DNA of 64,000 nt from Acanthosepion pharaonis (GCA_903632075.3 CAHIKZ030002082.1:1-64000), one strand, 5' to 3'. Positions 10,956 through 22,080 are shown, numbered from the stretch's first letter. Notes: generated by a model not told the origin, from the letters alone. Program-made: numbers and translations.

Positions 10956-12500
10956 TTATTAGCGAAGTGTTTTTTAAGTTGATTTTTTTAATTTAAAAAT
11001 TGATGTTGGTAGCTGTTTATTACTGTTTTAAGTGTTAATTGACATTTTTCTTGTTATGCATTACAAAACATAAATGGCTATGAAAAAAAATTGATTTAAT
11101 AAGTTTTATTTACTTTTATGTACTAAAATACATTATATTCTAACAAGATATTAATTTTTTTCATCAATCTTTTTAAAATTAAATCAGTATTTATTTAAAA
11201 AATGAAAATAAACTTGAAAATGAATAATAATGTCAGATGATTTATAAACATTAACATGAATTCAATTAGCCAGGAGGGTCCTTAATACAACAAAGTAACT
11301 TTTAATTTTGGTGATTGAATAAATGGTCAATCCAACAGAAAAAAAAAAATACATATAAGAAAATTACAGCTAATAATTAGAACTTGGCTGCTTATTTACT
11401 GTCAGGTTACCAAGAGCCAAAATTTAACGGAAAATTAAGTTGCTGGCCACAAACTATCAAATGAATTTCTCGGCTATAACTTTGTGAGAAATTTATTTTT
11501 CTTACTACACCTGTCGAAAAGAAATCTTTTCCTACCGACACTGCTTGTCTTTGATGTAGTGGCTTTCTTTTTTTTCTTTTTTTATTAAAGACACATGACA
11601 ATTTTTGTTTAATTTACATTTCAACATTGCTGGAAAATGTTTTTATTTGTTATTTGTATAACTACGAAACGTAGTTCACAAAACAATACTTCTGAGCTTT
11701 TCTAGAAATAAAAATAAGTTGTTTGTGCAACTTTAATTAGCTTCATACTCTGCTGAACACATATTGTCTAAAAATTAAGGTTAGACTGGCCAAACATTGA
11801 ACAACCAATCTAAAAAAAAAATGCATTAATTAATTTAATTTCTTTTTTACGGGGAGTAAAGCGTTTTAATCAGTCAATCAATATACAGATGAAATTAATT
11901 ATTTTGAAATTTGGACACTATTTTTCATTTTATTTCTGATGCATGAGTACTCTTCATACTCATAGCCAATTGAATTAAACTAAAGGGTAAGTGGGACATT
12001 TTATTTTAATTATTTTCCGGTGTTTAAAATCTTACTATTCGCAAATATTGAATTATATTTCATTTTTTATTTGTGTAAACAGAAACTGAGCACTTAGAAT
12101 GCATTACCCTATTTTAAAATTCTCAATAACACGAACTTTGAGTTTTCCTGGAAACGATGCGTTGATGCGTTATCGTTTTAAAATTCATACGGTCTCCTCA
12201 ATAACAATACTCCTTTAGGCCATTCATAAATTTATTGCTAAAAATGTGTTCTTTAGACGGCTAAGTGTGACATTACAAAGCTAAACCAACATAAAAAATA
12301 TAACCTCAATGCTACACTTAATTTATACACAGAAACATTAATTGCGTTTTTTTTTTTTTTTTCTGATCGTTTTATTTTTTTTTAAAACCATGATTTTAAA
12401 CTATAGGGGACAAGCTCAAGTTATCTTTTGTTTCAATTAGTCGGATTTAGAATTAAAAAAAATTTGACAAATCTGCTCTATGAATTCAATATATGTCTAT
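10956..12500. other. AT-rich gap, nothing recognised
   Basis: No coding exon, RNA gene or clear repeat was identified apart from homopolymer runs. Confidence 0.4.
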
Positions 12501-12561
12501 TAGTTATGATTACTTACTTTATTTAAATTATTCGGACTTCATCTTCATTGCTATATTCCCG

Positions 12562-12680
12562 GTGGACGAAATAAAGGGTTTGGTTCGAAATTCCAATCAC
12601 CTGAAAAAGGTCGGATCGTACAACGGCCGAAACGTTGTGAATATGGCAATGAAAATGAGGATAACAGTCCGAATAAATGT
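12562..12680 (+). mobile_element. Penelope-like element terminal fragment with hammerhead-like core
   Basis: This is a solitary copy of the last 120 bases or so of the tail at 21,953-22,075. Shared landmarks are gaaataaagggtt, ttccaatcacctgaaaaagg, ggccgaaacgttgtgaat and gtccgaataaatgtaa. The core reads CTGAAAA, stem II (AGGTCG ... CGGCC), GAAAC. Position 8 of the hammerhead consensus (G) is A here, so this copy is probably inactive. Confidence 0.7.
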
Positions 12681-12715
12681 AAGTAAAAAAAATAATAATA
12701 TGATAAAAAAAATAA

Positions 12716-12797
12716 TTGCTTTTAAACACGTGTTTATGACAGTTTGAGTTAACTACTTGCTTTTAAACACGTGTTTATGACAGTTTGAGTTAACTAC
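12716..12797. repeat. 41-bp tandem duplication containing a 12-bp palindrome
   Basis: Two consecutive, essentially identical 41-base units (12,716-12,756 and 12,757-12,797). Each contains the perfect palindrome AAACACGTGTTT, which includes a CACGTG E-box. Confidence 0.93.
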
Positions 12798-12919
12798 TTA
12801 AAAACAGAATTTGCAGATAATGTCCCAGTGACCAATTTAAAAAAATGCATTATTCAGAAATTGATGTTGTAAAAAAGCCTAGTTATTACAAAAACAGCAA
12901 AAAAAAAAAAAAAAAAATC

Positions 12920-13162
12920 AAGAAACTCTCTACCGTTTAGGAGATATTTCCAAAGTCCCGGGTACAGCTGGCCGCCTCAATCATGAATCTGTGAAAAAAA
13001 GCGCTCGATATGGTGAGGCATTGATCCGAGAAACATAAATGATTTATGTTACTTGATTTGTCATAAATCGAGCAACATATTGCTTCAGGTAAACAGTGGA
13101 ACCAGGCTGTACCCGGGACCCAAGGCAATATCTTCTGCTAAAACGGTAGAGTTTCTTCAATT
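12920..13162. mobile_element. Small foldback element (MITE)
   Basis: The ends are inverted repeats: aagaaactctctaccgttta at about 12,920 and taaaacggtagagtttcttc at about 13,139-13,158. The arms continue inward, with cccgggtacagctgg opposite ccaggctgtacccggg. The terminal sequence resembles the inner arm edge of the 9.96-10.85 kb element (aaacggtaggtttcttc), suggesting a shared family. No coding capacity. Confidence 0.78.
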
Positions 13163-14640
13163 TTTATTTTTGTAATTTTTTTTTTTTACACCAGGACTAA
13201 TTAATTTTTTTTTTTTTTAAATTATATCAGACATTGGGGCATTATCTGCAAACTTAGCCATTTTTTTTACAATGAAAAAAAAGAAAGAAAAAAGTGAACA
13301 TTCTGGGGCGTAAACAAAATCATTTAAAAATAAAATAAATCTTTCGATTTTTCTTTTTTGTACCAGCTTTCGCTTAGGTTTTGATGTTTAAAATCATAAA
13401 AAGAAAAAAAAAACGAATTAGAAAACCATAAGAACTACTTGTGTAAAAGGAAAATGAATTTGTCTTTATCTTTTTGTCCGTTCTGAAAAATATTACATTA
13501 AAAAATTTTGAGGATCAACAAACTTACATAGGTATTTAGCAGACTTAGGATCAGAAGCTATTCTTACTTCTCACGACTGTGTAGGTTAAATATTCATTGT
13601 ACAAGCAAACAAATAAAATGACAAAAAGGTCCTACAATTGAATTATATTACCCGACTGAATGAAGCAAGGACCAGGGTTCACTGTTAGCGAACGATTCAG
13701 GAATTAATAAAATAAACTGAAAAAATGCTCTTAAATGCAACTAAAATCACTTCTGTCGATTTCATCAAGAACTTCAAGTACTTTCTAACTTTTACCGCAA
13801 AAGATTTCCACATCCGATTACGATATATTGCGAACGAAACATTTCGTGTAATAAAAACAATGATAAGCGACCAGGAATCTTATTTCTTTTCCAAAATTAA
13901 AAAGGACTTGAGCATACTGGCCTTGTTTAACTGCTGATCACGTCAAATTATGTTTTAAAATACTTTTATTTTGCTTTTAAAACTCTTTTTTTGTATCGAA
14001 GATCAGTATCAACAATTCTGATTTCTGAATTACCTCCATACTGTTCCTAATATCAAAAATATTTATTTTAATTTTTAATTCTAAGTTTCATGAGAATGAA
14101 AATATATTTCTAACTTATTGATTATATACTATACGGTTGAAAATTATTTTGAATATTGTAAAAATTATTTTTTATAAAAATGGTATTTAAATTGCATGAG
14201 AAAAAAATAATTAAAATGTGTAAATAATGATAATAATAAAAGTAAAACTGTATGTAACAAAGATTTATTCAACCATTTTTTTTTATTTGCGTGTTGTTCA
14301 AGGGGGAGACGACTATGGCTGCCTTCACAATATGAAAAAACTAAGAAAATGTTAGAATGTGTAAAAATTAATATAAAAATTATTTTTAATTATACAGATA
14401 ATATTGAATTGTATGAAAAACTAATTAAGAACATTAGAATGTTACTAACACGTTTTTTTCTCAAAGAAAATGAAGCTTATAAAACAAATGAATGGAAATT
14501 GATATGTAATGGTTTGAAAAAAGAGGCTCCAAATTGATGCTATAAAAAACAACCAGAATGAAGCCAGATGGTTTAAACATTCTGTGGTAAAATTTAATTA
14601 AAATATTTTATTTTTATCTATAAAAAGTATAGCCCTCTCC
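13163..14640. other. AT-rich gap, nothing recognised
   Basis: Low-complexity AT-rich DNA. Short open frames here (around 13,725-13,937 and 14,349-14,537) show no recognisable family and no splice context that I could support. Confidence 0.4.
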
Positions 14641-15420
14641 CCCCACCTCAAGGAGGTTTTTTTTCTGGTTGGAGTCATTTGTTTGCTATATAAGGGAAAA
14701 TTTTCACTGCCAAGTCAAAAAAGAAGAGGACACACTCAGCAGGAAAGCTGTGATCTGAGCAGAAAGGATTGTCCATTTCAAGTCTGTGGCTACTGAAAGG
14801 ACTGGACATTTAAAGGCAGTCATCTAGGAAAAAGGAATAGTCCACTTGAAGGAGAAAGCTGAGACTTGGGATGATAAAAGGCTGCTAGAGTTATTACTAC
14901 TATTGTTGCTGGTGAAGAAGTAGAATCTTCTAAATTTTATATATGAATCTTTTTCTAAACTTGTGAGAGTTTATCCCATATTTTTGAATGCTTGGTCTGA
15001 AACCCTGAACATTTTGTCTAAAGAATCCCGAAAACAAGCATTGCCTGAGGTATGTCACCTTTTCTTATCCTCTTTAACTTTAGACCTTTGAACACTTTGT
15101 GAACTTTTCAAAGTAAGTAATTTTCTCTTGTTGCTAAGAAATTGATTTATATGAACTGTTGTTTTAAATGAAAGTTATTAAATTTCTATGTTTTTAAGGG
15201 AAAAATTGTTTTCATGAGGTGCTCATTTCTAAGAGAAAACAGATTTCTATTTTGAAGAACTATTAATCTGAATTAATACTTTTAGGCTCACGAGGGAAGT
15301 TTTGAACAACTTCTATATTGTAAAAATATTTTGTCATTTTAATAAATGCTTGTTTCATTACAAATTTCACTTTGAGTAAGAGTTGTGTCTTTTCATTATG
15401 GCCTTTAAAAGTACTTATAG
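14640..15420 (+). mobile_element. LTR-like segment, plus orientation
   Basis: GC-richer than its surroundings, with a TATA-like gctatataaggg at about 14,686-14,697 and a polyadenylation signal aataaatgc at about 15,340. Its end part (about 15,300-15,400: ttttgtcattttaataaatg, then aaatttcactttgagtaaga) is homologous, inverted, to about 15,960-16,030. This fits a solo LTR (U3-R-U5). The left boundary and any target duplication were not found. Confidence 0.45.
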
Positions 15421-15659
15421 TGTTGAAATCTAAAGCCTTCCTTGAAAGCTCCTCCCCATATCACTTTCTTTCTATTTTTTTACTATAGCCAAAACCATTT
15501 TCTGCATTTTGTTAGTTTTGGTCTTCTGTATTTTAATTAAATTTGATGCATTTTTTAAGTGAGTAACTTTGGCCTATGAACATGTTGAGAAAACCTTTTG
15601 TTCAAATGTGTTTTTTCTTGTATTAAAAGGATTTTATTGGAGAGAGGAGGCAAGAGTCA

Positions 15660-15800
15660 AATCTCTTATCCTGAGTATTATGAATGGCACATAGTCCTGG
15701 GCATGATACTAATCTGGCAACAAGGCTTCTGATCAGGAGATTGGAGGTTTTGAAGAGTGTGAAACCACATCTTAATTGATATTGTTTCCATGTCCACTCT
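15660..15800 (-). repeat. Repeat related to 7.37-7.48 kb
   Basis: On the minus strand this carries atatcaattaagatgtggtt then cacactcttcaaaacc and gatcagaagcc, a diverged match to the plus-strand repeat at 7370-7480. Confidence 0.45.
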
Positions 15801-15954
15801 GACCAACAACACATTTTTAAATCAAAATGACTGACAATACATTTTATCTGTAGTTGAAGCCAAAAATTATGTTCAAAATATTTAGATTTTGGCGTTAAAT
15901 AACCCATAGAGGTTGATATGCAAACATAAACGAAATCAACCAACATAAATGGCA

Positions 15955-16650
15955 CAAGTGAAAAATTACAAGACTCTTACTCTAGTGTGAAATTTGAAAG
16001 AAATTTGCATTTATTAAATGACAAAAAATAATAACACAATACAAAATTTACAAAACAAGCTTGCAAAGATTTTCCTTTGTGCGCTTAACACTTAGGCAAG
16101 ATAACAAGTTCTAATTACAATTCTGCTTGGCCCATAAAAACAGTTATAATTATTATCATAAAAAACCCCATTATCATTTACTTTGATTCATTTCACTGCT
16201 GAACAGAGTTGAGAAGTTTGTAGAGGAGTCATAACACTAACAAAGGCTTCCTCCTGATTATTAGAAATTTATATCTAGTGATATGTAAAAATAATGTTTA
16301 ATATCAAAAGTATGTTTTGTAATGTTCTAGACCTTGTAATATTCTTCTTTGTTGTTGCTTCTGATGGATTGTCATCTGTAGGTTTTAAGTGAGAATGATC
16401 ACACTTTTAGTTTGTTTAAAGAATTACTTATTGACATAAGCCTGTTTAATCCTATTGATAGCAATATTATTTTTTTTCAAAGGTGAAGTACTTGTCTATT
16501 TTGCTGATGACTTGCTATAGGCCTATGTAGTTTAGATTCAGAAGAGTTTTTGCACCATTATTTCTTATAAATATATATTTGAAGGCATAAAGATCACTTA
16601 GTAGATATATTTTTTTTGTTGGTTTTCTGTGTAGGTGTAAAGGGTAATGC
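15955..16650 (-). mobile_element. Probable 3' LTR region of the minus-strand Gypsy element
   Basis: Read on the minus strand, about 16,030-15,960 contains gtcatttaataaatgcaaat followed by tcacactagagtaagagt, homologous to the end of the plus LTR-like segment at 15.3-15.4 kb. It lies directly downstream of the Gypsy integrase remnant in that element's own orientation, where a 3' LTR is expected. The upstream boundary is not defined. Confidence 0.45.
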
Positions 16651-16706
16651 TGACATTCTGTTCTTTAAGTCTGGTACAAATGTTGTTGTGGATAAAATCT
16701 GTAACT

Positions 16707-17204
16707 TCACAATATTGACCAGCTAGAGTTAATGATATCAACTGGTGTACAGCTCAAGTCATTTTTTACAATGCCCCTGATGGATAAAAGTACCAATGGT
16801 AAATTTCCTCCCCAATCAGTTTTGTTTGTTCTCATAGCCAGTGCTGCTTTTAGCTGCCTGTGTAAATGTTCTACCATCCCATTTGCACAAAGGTGATAGG
16901 TTGTAGTTTTTATGTACTTAGTTCCAAGTCGGTAATTGAACTCTTTAAATAGGGTAGACTGAAACTGAGTTCCTCTGTCTGTTGTGAGCATTGAAGGTGG
17001 CCAATCAGTAAGAATAGTTCTGGCAATTGTTGCAGCTGAAATATCTTTGATGGCTGTTGTGGCAAGCCAGCGGATAAAAGTATATATGATAGTCAGGATA
17101 TATATGCATTCCTGAGAATAAGGTAAAGGTCCAACATATATATTAGTGAATCTTGCATCAGGTGTGTTGAATGTGCCTGCAGGTGATTTTGTGTGTTTGT
17201 GCAT
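16707..17204 (-). pseudogene. Gypsy integrase core remnant
   Basis: The minus-strand frame shows VGPLPYSQECIYILTII, LTTDRGTQFQSTLFKEF and ANGMVEHLHRQLKAALAM, the classic integrase core around the second catalytic D and the E. The segment that should hold the first catalytic D, just before VGPLP, is damaged (FTNIYVGPLP), so the catalytic triad is incomplete. It would join the element's genomic copy to host DNA if intact. Confidence 0.85.
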
Positions 17205-17599
17205 CTTGTTTTACTGGCATGCTAAACAAGTTTTTGTTCAATTTTCATGTCAACTGACATGTTTGGCCAGACAAAACTTTCAATAATCAGCTTCATATCT
17301 GCACATTTACTTGGAGGAGAGAATTCATGGAAGTGTTGAAATATTTGTTGTCTCAATTTTGCTGGTATATAAGGCTGTGGTTGTGATTGTGAAATGTCAC
17401 AATAAAATTTAGTATCACTGAAAGGGACTGGTAACTCAGCTAGCTTTAGCTTTGTTTGACTTCTTCTAGTGAGTCATCAATAGTTTGCGCTTTTGCAATT
17501 AATTCATAGTTCAAAGAACTAGAATCTAAAGATGCAATTGTGGTGCATGACAGTATGTTTGCCACTATGTTTTCTTGAGCTGACCAAGGTCTAATGTCT

Positions 17600-18470
17600 G
17601 AAGCCAATTAGGAAATATAATTTAGGTATTTAATTTCTCCTGGACTATATTTGTCAGTATGTGTATGCAATACATAGGTTAATGGTTTGTGTTCTGTGTA
17701 TATAATGAAATCCACCTTTAAGGAGATGCTGAAAATTCTTAATTGAAAGGGTGGATTGCTAACAATTCCCTTGAAGGTGTTTGTGCCTTGCTTAGTTTAG
17801 CAGAAAAGAAAGATATGGACATGTTTTGTCCTTTTGATACTTGGTGTATAACTTCACCTACTGCAGTTGATGATGCATCTGTTATAAGGGCAAGTTTAAA
17901 TTTATCATCATCCTTGATGTAATTAAGCTTAGTGAAGTTGGCTAATGATGTCTTAACACTGTTGAATGCTTCCAGTGTCTTGCCTTGCAATGTAATATTT
18001 TTGTTTTTGCTTGCAAGTAAATTTGTTAAGGGTGAAAGTACAGTAGAGCAATTTGGTACAAATCACCTGTAATAATTTATAAGTGACTATAAATCTTTGC
18101 AACTGTCATAGAGAAGTTGGCTGCGGGACATTTTGGATTGCCTCAGATGGCAAAATTGTATATATGAGAAATGGGGTGTCTGTCTGGTATTGTGATAACA
18201 TTCAATCTATGGAAATCACTACAAGGACGCTATTCTGTTATGTTTGGTTTAGGAAACACATGCAATATGGATGACTATGCACTCTTTGATGGGCGTATAC
18301 TTCCCATCTGCCACATTTGTTGGAACTCTGGCTTGGCAATCTTGTACTTGTTAGATTTCAATCATCTTGGTGTAAAATGTACCAGTTTTGTTTTGATGTG
18401 GTGTTTAACATGATGTTTGATACTGCCCGTGTGCTTAAATAGCAGTGTACTTTTGTGTATTTTTGTAGCA
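17600..18470 (-). pseudogene. Gypsy reverse transcriptase / RNase H remnant
   Basis: Minus-strand translation gives the N-terminal RT region at about 18,410-18,060, with a degenerate PCSDFHRLN and PDRHPISHI. The connection follows at about 18,070-18,000 (FVPNCSTVLSPLTNLL) and then the RNase H start at 17,990-17,739 (LALITDASSTAVGEVIHQV and ISFFSAKLSKAQTPSRELLA). Several in-frame stops interrupt it, and I could not see the central YxDD block intact. Confidence 0.78.
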
Positions 18471-18666
18471 ATTCTTTGATGTTTTTATCTTGCAGTAGAG
18501 CAGTGCTAATTCCAGTTGATTGGTATCAAGAGAAAATTCCTCTCACTGAATGTTCAGTCAAATTGTCAACAAGAGATTGAGTAGTCCATGTTGACTGTTA
18601 AGTTAAAATTAGCTAAGAAGTCTGCACCTAGTATGGATATTGTAACATTTTTATTTTGGTGAACAC

Positions 18667-19857
18667 CCTAGGAAATCTCAGCTCATATCCAGGTTCATAG
18701 TCACTATGACACCATGACTGGCAATGTAATTTATATTTTTTAAGAAAGAAAACTATTTTTCATGTTAAAACAACGCAATAGCATGAATATTATGGTTTGT
18801 GTCACTTATAGAGTATAGTGTGATAAGCTTGGGTAGGATTGGTCATTAGGTACAGTCTTAAATCTTAGGTCTGTTTAACTTGAGTGTTGTTTTTATTTGA
18901 TAAAGGAATTGTTCATTGAAATGAGTGACACAAAGCAAATCTTTACAGGTCAGGTTTGTTTTGATCAGGGATAACAAACTTTCAGATAAAATTGATGATG
19001 ACACCTGTGATAATCAAGTCAAATGAACATGGAAGGTGGATATGAGTGATGCAAGGCAACAATTTTGATTGGCCCATGAATGAGAAGGCTGGGATGGAGC
19101 TTCTTGTCTCCCCCTCTGATACTTATTATGTTTATAATTATATTATTATTTTGTTTGGACCACCAATCATATTGGGTTATTGGGAGATTTCCTTCATACC
19201 CTTTAAGGTGTATGACACAAGACCACTGGTTAAGCATTCTTATTAGCTAGCTGATACTATTGGTCAGGCATTATTATTGACTGGCCAATCAGTGCAGTGC
19301 AGTTGGGGTTTGCACCCCCATAAAAGCAGTTGCCGTAAGAGCAGAAGTAAGATCAAACTGGTCTTGCCACTAGTAGACCAACACTCTTCCTTCAGGATGA
19401 CAGTGGTGCCTCAATCAGCTGAAATCTTGTTCTCTGCACTGCTTTTTGAATTCTTTCAATCAACTGCCTTCATTTAAATAGTTGCATGACTCTGGACAGT
19501 TTAGCTATAACTGCAACCTCCAGTCAACCTCACCCTCCCAGCTTAAGAATTTCCTATACACGGAAATTTCTTCAAACCTCTTTTGTTTATGTATTCATGA
19601 TATTAATCATAGTACCATAAATAAAAGTTGTTATTTTTACACTTGTTAATGGGTGTTGTTGAAATTAATTTTACTGGCAACATCGGTGACTTTAGTCTTT
19701 CACAAGCAAAACCAGGACAGAGATGAGTCAAGCCTGATCTTTGACAGTTCTCCACCAATATTGCTGTGGATACTGAAACACAAAAAAAAACAATTTGAGT
19801 GTATGCAGGATTGGTGCAGAGTGGGCTCACAGGAGACAGGCCAATGGACAGGGACCA
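18667..19857 (+). mobile_element. LTR-like insertion inside the Gypsy protease
   Basis: The host Gypsy frame stops near 19,857 (LKLRATLNAT) and resumes near 18,655 (ISILGADFLANFNL), so about 1.2 kb is inserted. In plus orientation the insert has CCAAT boxes (about 19,160 and 19,283), a TATA-like cataaaag at about 19,320, and an aataaaag polyadenylation signal at about 19,619. A TGGCAACATCGG follows at about 19,674 and could be a tRNA primer-binding site. That makes a 5' LTR plus leader of a second retrotransposon plausible. Insert ends are accurate only to about 20 bp and no target duplication was established. Confidence 0.5.
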
Positions 19858-20068
19858 AAGTAAGTGTTGCATTCAGTGTAGCACGCAGTTTTAGTACCAC
19901 AGTTGCAGCTTTTTCACCAAAAGTGCTAATTTTAGTACCGTTAACATCTTGTAGTTTGTAAGGTCCTGGTTTTAATTTTTGTTTTGAGTCTTGTGGTAAA
20001 ACACTTATTTCTGTGTCAGCGTCTATTAAAAAAATATATATCTGATTCCTATCCCGAATATAGAACAA
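19857..20068 (-). pseudogene. Gypsy aspartic protease remnant (N-terminal part)
   Basis: The minus-strand frame FYIRDRNQIYIFLIDADTEI followed by SVLP and then the glycine/threonine-rich LQDVNGTKISTFG matches retropepsins of Gypsy elements. The normal catalytic DTG/DSG is replaced by DAD-T, so the active site is lost. The C-terminal part (ILGADFLANF) is separated by the insertion and lies near 18,600-18,660. Confidence 0.75.
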
Positions 20069-20235
20069 ACAACCTTTCTGTAATAGTCATCATTATTGGC
20101 TGGAATTGAAATTTTCCTGTGCATCATTGTCCTTAAAAACACAAGGTTTCAGGCATTATCTTGCTGCTGTATCAGAATTATAGTGGTATATTTATGTCTT
20201 CCCCTCTCTCTGCTAAAACTTTTACTGAAGCGCCT

Positions 20236-21050
20236 TCATCTGAAATTAGGTCTGCTTGTTTGATGTGCAGTCCTTTCTTGCTGTATACTCAAAATGGTCT
20301 GCATTTGTTGAGCTAAACTTGTAACTGTGGCTTGTAATTTTTTGAGCTGCTTGTTAGGTCGCATGGGTGTGTGTAAGGCATTTATATCTCTGCCTTTTAG
20401 ATCGAAATGAATGTAATCCATGGACTCTAACAGTTTGTCAAGCTCTGTGTCTTCTGTCATAAGTGCTAATATTTGTGTCATTGTATTAGGCAGTTTGTCT
20501 AGCCACAACCTGTGAATATTTTCTGCCATGATGTTAGATCCTAAAAGATCATTCATATGTCCAAGTAATTAGGAAGGAATTTGGTTGTCTAGTTCTATGT
20601 TGTTAAACAAGTCATGCAGCATAGTTTCATTGGACTTACCAGTCTGTTTAATTATGACAGTTTTCAATATGTCATAAAGGTTTTCTTTGGGCATGATTTC
20701 TAGTAAGTTCATAACCTCTTTGATTATTTCTTCTGGCAGTTTCTCAACAACATAACAGTATCGTACTCTCCATAGTACAATCTTTTTAGTGGGTAGGTAG
20801 TGGTATGCCGGTCAGTGGCTGCGATGCATAAAGAAGGTGTAGAGAGGTAAGAGTTCTAAGGAGTGAACAAGGCCTTAGTCAGCAGCTGCTGACTTGTCTC
20901 TCTTCCATTGTGTGTGTGTGTGTTTGAACCAAACTGGCCTCTGAAATTGTTTTGAGTTTTGAGAAGTATGCTTCTATTTGTATATCTGTAAGGGGATTCA
21001 AAATCTAATTTCACATAGAGGTGTGAACTTTTTAAATATAAGGAATTCAT
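20236..21050 (-). pseudogene. Gypsy gag remnant
   Basis: Minus-strand frames contain YVVEKLPEEIIKEVMNLLE and TGKSNETMLHDLFNNIELD, then RLWLDKLPNTMTQILALM and DTELDKLLESMDYI. This is the capsid-like pattern of Gypsy gag proteins. It is followed by a glutamine-rich C-terminus near 20,236-20,350. A stop interrupts it near 20,570. Confidence 0.75.
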
Positions 21051-21478
21051 TGGTGGAAAATAATTTTACACTGGCTCTCAAAAATCTTTTTCTCAAATTT
21101 GCACAAAGGGTGAAAGAAGTTATTGTTATTTTTTATATGCTCCATGAATAACATGTGGTAGGTTTGCAAGTATTTTTGGCAGTATTTGGCCTTGTAATGA
21201 TTATTTATCAAACTTTCGGATGGGATTTCTAGTCTATTGTATTTTTTCTTTTTTTATTCACCCTTTAATTATTTTTATATAATTTTATATTTCTTTTTAT
21301 TATATAATTTTTTTTATTTTAAGTGATTATTGTAAGTAATATTTTTTTTTAATTTTATGTGATTTATTGTAAGTAATATTTTTCTGAAATTCTGTTTATT
21401 TTTAATTCTACTAATTTTCTTTGGAATAAGTCTCCAGAACAGATTTTTGATTTTTAAGAGATTTTTGGATAGAAAAGG

Positions 21479-22080
21479 TAGATCTCCGCCCTCTGTGGGA
21501 TCAGGTTGAGATCATAGACAAAGAACATCATTGGAAAATTTGTAAACTTGAGGAATCAGCACATATGCTAGTCCACAAAAATCTCCTGAGCCGACCAAGC
21601 ATAGAAATGAATACAATATGGGAACCAGTAATAAGGAGTGCCAGAGAAAAGTGATAATAACTACAAAAATTGCAATGAGCTCTGGTAAAACATGCAATGA
21701 TAACAGCAAAAATTGCAATATGAGCACTGGTAAAAAAGGTTGCTGAAGATATTAGGTTTATAATACCCAGAAATTCATACACAGATGTCCTCAAGGACTC
21801 ATGGTACAGTGGATAAAGGCGTTAGTTAGATCCAGTGACAGGACCCAAAGTTCAATACCTGGTTAAAGTGGTGGAGAACTTGGAGAGGGTAATTAACAGG
21901 AGATAACTGACATTCATTAGACATGGCATACTAGAACAGTCTACCCCAGTGAGTGAAATAAAGGGTTCAGTTCGACATTCCAACCACCTGAAGAAGGCTG
22001 GAGTGTACAACAGCCGAAACGTTGTAATAAATATGGTGACAAAGATGAGGACAATAGTCTGAATAATGTAAATAGTGTGA
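21479..22080 (+). mobile_element. Penelope-like element 3' tail with tRNA-like segment and hammerhead-like core
   Basis: About 21,487-21,660 translates on the plus strand to DQVEIIDKEHHWKICKLEES then AHMLVHKNLLSRPSIEM and NTIWEPVIRSARE. I recognise this as the C-terminal tail of GIY-YIG-containing Penelope-like retroelements. About 21,790-21,870 is tRNA-like: an A-box-like tggataaaggcgtta and a B-box-like agttcaatacc. The end (about 21,953-22,075) carries CTGAAGA at 21,988, a perfect stem (GGCTG/CAGCC) and GAAAC at 22,016-22,020, a hammerhead-type core. The same order recurs inverted at 48,280-48,840. Confidence 0.72.
21987..22020 (+). ncRNA. Hammerhead-ribozyme-like core motif
   Basis: CUGAAGA (the CUGANGA box, with the free position N7 as A), stem II GGCUG/CAGCC with a 10-nt loop, then GAAAC. 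Hammerhead ribozymes are known in Penelope-like elements, which makes the context fitting. I could not identify a convincing cleavage strand and stem I pairing, so activity is unproven. Confidence 0.4.

Larger units (their letters stand above)
16707..21050 (-). mobile_element. Decayed Ty3/Gypsy LTR retrotransposon body
   Basis: Read on the minus strand the modules run in the Ty3/Gypsy order gag, protease, reverse transcriptase, RNase H, integrase, all broken by stops and frameshifts. A separate LTR-like insertion of about 1.2 kb (about 18,667-19,857) splits the protease region. The order protease-RT-RH-IN, with integrase last, distinguishes it from Ty1/Copia. It is non-functional. Confidence 0.85.

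Noticed and set aside
13725..13937. Possible coding exon of 70 codons
   Set aside because: No recognised domain, no supported splice sites, and AT-rich surroundings where such frames arise by chance.
18083..18413. Plus-strand frames of 63 and 80 codons
   Set aside because: They are antisense shadows of the Gypsy reverse transcriptase remnant.
16707..21050. Active LTR retrotransposon
   Set aside because: Every coding module is broken, the protease active site is changed to DAD and the integrase first aspartate region is lost.
21790..21870. Functional tRNA gene
   Set aside because: A- and B-box-like phrases occur, but the sequence recurs inside Penelope-like tails and no cloverleaf was found.
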